From JAADHX01 sp964569385 (lineage in GTDB: Bacteria > Actinomycetota > Acidimicrobiia > Acidimicrobiales > Poriferisodalaceae): 64,000 bases of DNA. Below are positions 59,276-64,000 of this stretch, one piece after another (position 1 is the stretch's first letter; the number at the start of each line of letters is the position of its first letter). Under the pieces are notes generated by a model. The model searched no databases, was not told the origin of the DNA, and saw nothing but the letters and a program-made list of their open reading frames with translations. The DNA is taken from NCBI GenBank assembly GCA_964569385.1, contig CAZMUM010000029.1, forward strand, positions 4,992 to 68,991, in the 5' to 3' direction. The position numbers were made by a program, and so were the translations under genes.

Positions 59276-59416
59276 ACCACGACTTGGCGTCACGGTCAGT
59301 GGCTCTTAGTGGTTGAGCTGGTAGTATGGATCCTCCCCGCGAGTCTGCGGCAGCGCGTCTGCACTGCGCCTGACTAGGGGACGTCGGTGTGTTCACCGAG
59401 ATCTAAGGAGGCGCCA

Positions 59417-59683
59417 ATGGCAACCAGCAGAACGAGCTATGGCAAGCTGCAAAGAGACCGCGCCAAGAAAGAAAAGGCCGACGCGAAACGGGCCCGTCGC
59501 CTTACCAAAGACGACGAAGAAGCGACCGAGGCCGCTGTCGTCGAAGGCGACGTCGCCATGGACCCAGCGGCACTGCTAACCCAAGTCGAGGAGCTTCAGC
59601 GTCAATTCGACAACGACGAAATCGACTTCGACGAATACGAAGATCGCAAGGTCGACCTCATGGCCCAATTGATGATCGAATAG
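59417..59683 (+). CDS. Small charged protein, SHOCT-like C-terminus
   Basis: 88 residues. Very basic N-terminus (KLQRDRAKKEKADAKRARR), acidic middle, and an amphipathic C-terminal segment EELQRQFDNDEIDFDEYEDR resembling the SHOCT motif, in which a short helical pair ends many small bacterial proteins. ATG 59417 has AAGGAGG 5 nt upstream, a very good ribosome-binding site; a longer frame to 59387 is not needed. Function unknown. It lies between menB and the convergent aroQ gene. Confidence 0.65.
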   Translation: MATSRTSYGKLQRDRAKKEKADAKRARRLTKDDEEATEAAVVEGDVAMDPAALLTQVEELQRQFDNDEIDFDEYEDRKVDLMAQLMIE

Positions 59684-59702
59684 AGGTCGGCCCGATAGGC
59701 CT

Positions 59703-60143
59703 CTAGTGGTTTAGGTGTCGCACTATGGCCTCCACGCCTAACGAATACGAGACTCGGCCAAACCCCAAAATCTGACCGAGGCACACCTCAGCCAGCATCG
59801 AAGTGTGCCTGAATGCTTCGCGCTGATGCACGTTCGAGATGTGAATCTCAACTACCGGAACCGAAATTCCGGCGATCGCGTCTCGCAACGCGATGCTGGT
59901 GTGGGTGTACGCGCCGGCGTTGAACGCCACACCGTCGATCCCGTCGCTATCGGCGTTATGAAGGGCACTAACTAGCTCGCCTTCGATGTTGGTCTGATAA
60001 TCGCTGATCTCGGCACGACCTATGTAGGCGGCCCTGAGTCCATCGACTAACTCGCCAAGCGTTCCATGACCGTAAATCTCAGGCTCACGCGTCCCCAGGA
60101 GGTTCAGGTTTGGACCGTTGAGGACTAAAATGCGCGGTGGCAT
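59703..60143 (-). CDS. aroQ: 3-dehydroquinate dehydratase, type II
   Basis: 146 residues, the exact size of the type II enzyme. It dehydrates 3-dehydroquinate in the shikimate pathway. LVLNGPNLNLLGTREPEIYG carries active-site R19 and Y24; FNAGAYTHTSIALRDAI and VEIHISNVHQREAFRHTS carry the Asn and His that bind and protonate the substrate. ATG 60143. The gene is first in a leftward position after the diacylglycerol-kinase-like gene, 33 bp apart, and is not next to other aro genes. Confidence 0.94.
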   Translation of the reverse strand: MPPRILVLNGPNLNLLGTREPEIYGHGTLGELVDGLRAAYIGRAEISDYQTNIEGELVSALHNADSDGIDGVAFNAGAYTHTSIALRDAIAGISVPVVEIHISNVHQREAFRHTSMLAEVCLGQILGFGRVSYSLGVEAIVRHLNH

Positions 60144-60176
60144 GGTGGGCTCCAGAGCAGTTTGGGATGAAGAGTC

Positions 60177-61073
60177 TTAGTGTGCCCGATCGGGGCCCAC
60201 AATTTGCAGCGCTGCACGGTCGACCGTCAGGTCGAGCGGCAACGGTGCAACAACCTCCCCGTCGGCTCGCAGCATCGCGGTTTCATGACTCTCAACGCGA
60301 ATCTCGCGGCCAACCATGACGCTCACCCGTGGATCCGAAACATGGTTGCCCTTGCGCGCCGCTGGTAGCAGTCGGATCAGATCGCGCCGGGGCGCGGCGC
60401 CGATGACCACGACGTCGAGCAGTCCGTCGTCGGGTTTGGCGTCAGGAGCAATCCTCATGCCACCGCCAAACAAGGGCGTGTTGGCGATTGCCACAAATGT
60501 GGCGTTGTGGTGCACGGCGGTTCCGTCGGTGGTGATGGTCATCGGCCGAATGACTCGTTTTGGAATCTCCAGGACCGTAGCGATGGTGTAGGCCCCAGAT
60601 CCACCGGGCCAGCGGAGCGACTCGGCCCGCTCGTTCACATCGACGCTAAACCCAGCCGTGGCGATCGTGACCGCCCATGTCGTGTCGCCAATGTTGATCA
60701 GATCGATCTTACCAATCGACCCGGTGGCGTCAGCCACAGCCCGGTCGAGGTTCTTAGATATGCCAAGGGCGGTTGCCGCATCGTTACCGGTGCCGAACGG
60801 AATGATGGCTAGGGCGGTGTCTGTGGGTCTGAGCACGTTGGCCGCTACATGGACCGTACCGTCTCCCCCAACTACAGCCACCCGCTCGGCCCCCTCGGCG
60901 GCAATCGAAGCGAGTATCACCCGAGAGGATTCGACGGTTGTTGGCTCGTGGACAACTGCGGTGCGGCTCACCGCTAGTGCCGCGGCGACAAGGCGATCGG
61001 CGAGGCCGGTGCGCTGGGGCCACCTGCGGATTCGGCTGGCGGCAGGATTGACAACGAAGTGAAGCTGCTGCAA
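60177..61073 (-). CDS. Diacylglycerol-kinase-family lipid kinase
   Basis: 298 residues. The catalytic domain starts HFVVNPAASRIR and has the ATP motif VAVVGGDGTVHVAANVL and the strongly conserved IPFGTGNDAATALG. The C-terminal part, with FGGGMRIAPDAKPDDGLLDVVVI, is typical of the bacterial DgkB/YegS group. It phosphorylates a lipid alcohol such as diacylglycerol. It follows the DUF1015 gene by 3 nt on the same strand, so they share a transcript with serC above. Confidence 0.88.
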   Translation of the reverse strand: MQQLHFVVNPAASRIRRWPQRTGLADRLVAAALAVSRTAVVHEPTTVESSRVILASIAAEGAERVAVVGGDGTVHVAANVLRPTDTALAIIPFGTGNDAATALGISKNLDRAVADATGSIGKIDLINIGDTTWAVTIATAGFSVDVNERAESLRWPGGSGAYTIATVLEIPKRVIRPMTITTDGTAVHHNATFVAIANTPLFGGGMRIAPDAKPDDGLLDVVVIGAAPRRDLIRLLPAARKGNHVSDPRVSVMVGREIRVESHETAMLRADGEVVAPLPLDLTVDRAALQIVGPDRAH

Positions 61074-61076
61074 CTT

Positions 61077-62267
61077 TTAGACCATTGGTCGGACGAACAG
61101 GCCAGAGCGGGCCTTAGGCGCAAAGTAGGTTGTTTTAGCGGGCATAGTCTGGCCGGCGTCGGCCACTTCGAACAGCTGGTCCATCGTCACCGGGCGGAGC
61201 ATGAACAGTGCGCCCTCGCTTTCGCCGGCCTCGTCGGCGAGCTCTGCGATGGGCGAGCTACCAGGCCGGTAGGCCACGATTCCACTCAGCAATGGCAGCA
61301 GCTGCTCTTCGAGTCGAGATGACTCAAGTTGGGCGACCGCGGGCGCATCGAAATCGATTGGAAGCGACACGATGTACCAGTTGTCACCGGCATGAACAGC
61401 AATCTCGTCGTCGGCCCGATCGAACAAGGCCACACCGATGTTGCCTTCGACGGGCCTGGCACCCATTGACTCAAGGACCTCTTCGAGAAGAGTGATTCCG
61501 GCCGGAGTGTCGCCAAACCAGATCCGGTGATGGGCCAAGTTGCGCATCTCATCTGACAAGAAGATGGCAGCCAACAGCCATCGGCTGGGGCCTTCGCCGT
61601 CGTTGTCGTCGAAGTAGGTCTGAGCCGCGCCGGTGCGGTGGTGGCCGTCGATGACGTACAGCGGATCGTGTTTTAGGGCCTCGATGACGGTGTCGGCTTC
61701 TCGGGAGGTCATGACCCAGATGGTCTGGTTTAGACCATCGTCGCCTTGGTGATGGAGCAGCGGGTCTCTTCCGGTGGCCGAGGCCAGAACCCTGGCCACT
61801 GCAGCGTCGGCTCGATGCGACACAACGACCGGACTCGACTGATACCCGACAACGTCAAGGTGTTTGGCGAGGTGGTCGCGCCGCGTTCCGTGCACACTCT
61901 CGTGGGCTCTTAGCTCGCCGGTTCGGAGGCCATCTGCTGGAACCCCACAGATGATGCCGGTTTGGCAATGAGCTTCGTCCTCGAGTCGGTACGCATAGAA
62001 GGCCTCAGGACGCAGTGGTTGGAATGCCCCCTTGTCGAACAGTCGATCGAGTGCGACCCGGCCCTCGCTTAGCAGTTCTTCTGGGGTGAGCGACACGCCA
62101 GGGTCGACGTCTTCTGGGCCTCGGGTGACGGCGAGATAGCTGTCGGGGTGAGTCGACAGAAAGCTTCGACGCTGGGCTGGAGTGAGCGCGTCATGTGGTG
62201 GCGACGGCACAAAGGTCCCCCAATCGTCGGCGACTAACCGCAGGGCAATACCCCCCAAACGAGTCAT
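61077..62267 (-). CDS. DUF1015 family protein (SerC-associated)
   Basis: 396 residues. Landmarks: HPDSYLAVTRGP, FYAYRLEDEAHCQTGIICGV, HESVHGTRRDHLAKHLDVV, the box PLYVIDGHHRTGAAQTY, and LLAAIFLSDEMRNLAHHRI. The IDGHHR motif suggests a nucleotide-binding ParB/sulfiredoxin-like kinase fold; relatives phosphorylate serine in some archaea. It overlaps serC by 4 nt and lies in the serA-serC order seen in many Actinobacteria, so a role in serine metabolism is a fair inference but unproven. Confidence 0.85.
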   Translation of the reverse strand: MTRLGGIALRLVADDWGTFVPSPPHDALTPAQRRSFLSTHPDSYLAVTRGPEDVDPGVSLTPEELLSEGRVALDRLFDKGAFQPLRPEAFYAYRLEDEAHCQTGIICGVPADGLRTGELRAHESVHGTRRDHLAKHLDVVGYQSSPVVVSHRADAAVARVLASATGRDPLLHHQGDDGLNQTIWVMTSREADTVIEALKHDPLYVIDGHHRTGAAQTYFDDNDGEGPSRWLLAAIFLSDEMRNLAHHRIWFGDTPAGITLLEEVLESMGARPVEGNIGVALFDRADDEIAVHAGDNWYIVSLPIDFDAPAVAQLESSRLEEQLLPLLSGIVAYRPGSSPIAELADEAGESEGALFMLRPVTMDQLFEVADAGQTMPAKTTYFAPKARSGLFVRPMV

Positions 62268-63364
62268 TGCCGGCTGTTCGCTGATGCAAATTCGGTCATG
62301 AAGTCGACCAACGCTTGCACCGACGACGTTGGTAGGCCGTTGTAGATGCTCGACCTGATGCCTCCGACCGAACGGTGACCCTTGAGGTTCAGCAGTGCAA
62401 GGCCTTCGGCTTCGGCCAGGAACTTGGCTTCGAGGTCGGTGCCATCAGGCCCGTCGGCGATTCGCCAAACCATGTTGCATTTGCTACGGACCTCGACCGC
62501 TACGGGGCTGCGGTAGAAACCCCCGCTGGAGTCGATCGTGTCGTACACCATGCCAGAGCGCAGGTCGGACTCGGTTTGCATTGCCTCGATGCCGCCGCGT
62601 TCGATGATCCATTCGAGCATCAGGCCCGTAGCCCAGATCGCGAACATAGGCGGAGTATTGGCGAGGCTGTCGGCCTTGGCGTGAACAGCCAAGTCGAGGT
62701 ACTTGGGAAGATCGGAAGGCGCCTGATCGAGAGCCGACTTGCGGACGAACACAATGGCCAACCCAGCCGGACCGAGGTTCTTCTGGGCACCGCCATACAC
62801 CACGTCGTAGTTGTCCCACGGAATAGGTCTGGTGAGGAAGTCAGAAGACATGTCGATCACCTGAGGCACGTCGAGACCGAAGAGGTCTGGCATGCGCACC
62901 CCGCCGATGGTTTCGTTGCTCGTGGTGTGTATGTAGTCGACGCCGGGCCGCACGTCGAGGTCGGTAGCGGTTGGCATGGTTGTGAAGCCGGATTCGTTTC
63001 CATCCCAGGCCACATAAGCGTCGCCGACTCGAGAAGCGTCGGTGTACGCGCCCTTGCCCCATGTTCCAGACACCACGTAACCAGCACTGCGACCAGGGCC
63101 AAGAAGATTCATGGGAATCATCGCAAACTGGAGCGATGCCCCTCCTTGTAGCAACAAGATGTGGAAGTCGTCTGGGACAGCACAAACCTGGCGCAGCAAG
63201 TCCATGGTGTGGTGATGTACCCGGTCATAGATGTCTGACCGGTGGCTCATTTCGAGCAGCGACATTCCCGAACCCTCATAGTCGACGATGTCGCCAGCAA
63301 GGCGTTCGAGCACCGATACCGGAAGCGTGCAGGGTCCTGAGCAGAAGTTGTGGGCGCGGTTCAT
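62264..63364 (-). CDS. serC: Phosphoserine aminotransferase
   Basis: 366 residues. It transfers an amino group from glutamate to 3-phosphohydroxypyruvate in serine biosynthesis. FCSGPCTLPVSVLE at the start, MSLLEMSHRSDIYDRVHH, LLLQGGASLQFAMIPMNLLG and the PLP lysine K195 in VYGGAQKNLGPAGL are all family marks; the C-terminal GHRSVGGIRSSIYNGLP closes the active site. It is followed by the DUF1015 gene with a 4-nt overlap and preceded by serA 12 nt upstream, forming a serine operon. Confidence 0.95.
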   Translation of the reverse strand: MNRAHNFCSGPCTLPVSVLERLAGDIVDYEGSGMSLLEMSHRSDIYDRVHHHTMDLLRQVCAVPDDFHILLLQGGASLQFAMIPMNLLGPGRSAGYVVSGTWGKGAYTDASRVGDAYVAWDGNESGFTTMPTATDLDVRPGVDYIHTTSNETIGGVRMPDLFGLDVPQVIDMSSDFLTRPIPWDNYDVVYGGAQKNLGPAGLAIVFVRKSALDQAPSDLPKYLDLAVHAKADSLANTPPMFAIWATGLMLEWIIERGGIEAMQTESDLRSGMVYDTIDSSGGFYRSPVAVEVRSKCNMVWRIADGPDGTDLEAKFLAEAEGLALLNLKGHRSVGGIRSSIYNGLPTSSVQALVDFMTEFASANSRQ

Positions 63365-63376
63365 TGGCTTCTCCGG

Positions 63377-64000
63377 CTAAATCTCGCTGATACGGATGCT
63401 GAGGACTTCTTCGATAGCGATCATGGATTCCTGCAGATCGTGGCACGGGTCGCCTTGAATATTGATGGTGGCAACTGCGGCGCCGTTGTCGGTGAACACC
63501 TGGTTCTTGACTTGCAAGATGTTGAAGCCCCGATGACGCAGCTCCGAAAATACCTTCGCCAGTACGCCGATCACGTTGATGTGCCGTATCGAGAGTACGA
63601 AGCTGCCCTGCTGTTCGGTGGCCAGATTCACGCAGTTGACTACCTCGCCGGATAAGTACTTTTCGATCACCTCGATGGTGCCAGCGGCGACTGCTTGCTG
63701 GGCCTGTCTGGTGGAAGCACCAATATGGTGGCTGCCCACCACGCTTGGATGGCTCGCGAGCGATGATTCGAATTCGCCAGAACTCGCCGACGGTTCGCTT
63801 GAAAAGACGTCGAGCCCGGCTTTGAACCCGCGATTGTCGAGGGCGTCCAGCAGCGCGGCCTCATCGATGATCTCACCCCTCGAGGTGTTGAGCACGATCG
63901 CACCGTCTGGCAGTTCGGCCAAGAAGTCGGCGTTAACCATGCCGGTTGTGGACCCAGCGCTCGGCACATGAAGGCTGACGATGTCGGCGCCGGCGAGAAG
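63377..64000 (-). CDS. serA: D-3-phosphoglycerate dehydrogenase, C-terminal part (cut by window end)
   Basis: The frame runs off the right edge, so only the last ~207 residues are visible. It catalyses the first step of serine synthesis. Visible parts are ADIVSLHVPSAGSTTGM, IVLNTSRGEIIDEAALLDAL (NAD-domain end, catalytic Arg), SHHIGAST (catalytic His) and a terminal ACT domain starting NLATEQQGSFVLSIRHINVIG, which usually binds serine for feedback inhibition. The NAD-domain-to-ACT order without a long intervening domain matches the E. coli-type enzyme. It is upstream of serC by 12 nt. Confidence 0.93.
   Translation of the reverse strand, partial: LLAGADIVSLHVPSAGSTTGMVNADFLAELPDGAIVLNTSRGEIIDEAALLDALDNRGFKAGLDVFSSEPSASSGEFESSLASHPSVVGSHHIGASTRQAQQAVAAGTIEVIEKYLSGEVVNCVNLATEQQGSFVLSIRHINVIGVLAKVFSELRHRGFNILQVKNQVFTDNGAAVATINIQGDPCHDLQESMIAIEEVLSIRISEI

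Overview
The window looks like chromosomal DNA of an actinobacterium, most likely from class Acidimicrobiia. I infer this from moderately high GC, frequent GTG starts, densely packed genes with 1-4 nt overlaps, and families such as DUF3097, DUF2510, DUF1015, an Eis-type acetyltransferase and a mycothiol-dependent nitroreductase (Rv2466c) relative. I found no rRNA, tRNA, CRISPR array, complete insertion sequence or prophage.

Layout. 1-7.3 kb: tail of an ABC-2 permease, a small zinc ribbon, an RGG-rich protein, and a topoisomerase IV-like operon (A subunit then B subunit) behind a possible LexA box. 7.3-19.2 kb: secreted and lipoproteins (pectinacetylesterase-like, SH3-like, a PEP-synthase-like lipoprotein), a broken alkylsulfatase, a methyltransferase, yaaA, a kinase-like protein and a membrane-anchored PI-PLC-like protein. 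19.2-22.6 kb: hisG-hisE, a DinB-like protein and an acyl-CoA synthetase. 22.6-24.8 kb: a small accessory patch with a protein carrying an RNxxxH motif and two tandem zinc-ribbon membrane proteins, bracketed by a 224-bp duplication of the 3' end of an aldehyde dehydrogenase gene. 24.7-30.8 kb: a divergent catabolic cluster (aldehyde dehydrogenase and FAH-family hydrolase to the left; acetoacetate-decarboxylase-like protein, P450, LigB-type extradiol dioxygenase and glutamine-amidotransferase-like hydrolase to the right) that resembles a meta-cleavage pathway. 30.9-33 kb: poorly coding, decayed DNA with a Fic remnant. 33-42.8 kb: Eis-like acetyltransferase, glutamine-synthetase-like ligase with a divergent MarR regulator, LURP-one/SelO/DUF2237, a hydantoinase A/TauD-type oxygenase pair and a signal-peptidase-I homologue lacking both catalytic residues. 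43-49.9 kb: a candidate selenoprotein, a PAP2 protein, a CoA-ester lyase pair, a large secreted protein and a DUF3097 protein. 50-58.3 kb: a truncated methyltransferase beside an orphan antitoxin, small envelope proteins, TSUP and APH-like genes, a class V aminotransferase and an HTH/AbiEii-like toxin-antitoxin pair. 58.3-64 kb: menB, aroQ, a diacylglycerol-kinase-like gene, a DUF1015 gene, serC and the C-terminal part of serA.

The most exciting item is at 42986-43591. A DsbA-fold oxidoreductase of the Rv2466c type has an in-frame TGA exactly where the nucleophilic Cys of the CPWC motif belongs. A good ribosome-binding site precedes the upstream ATG, and a SECIS-like hairpin follows the TGA. 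I read it as a selenocysteine (U-P-W-C) version of the enzyme. A second recurrent signal is a family of palindromic intergenic elements (arms around CTGTCACCGGGAAA) seen four times, three of them between convergent genes.
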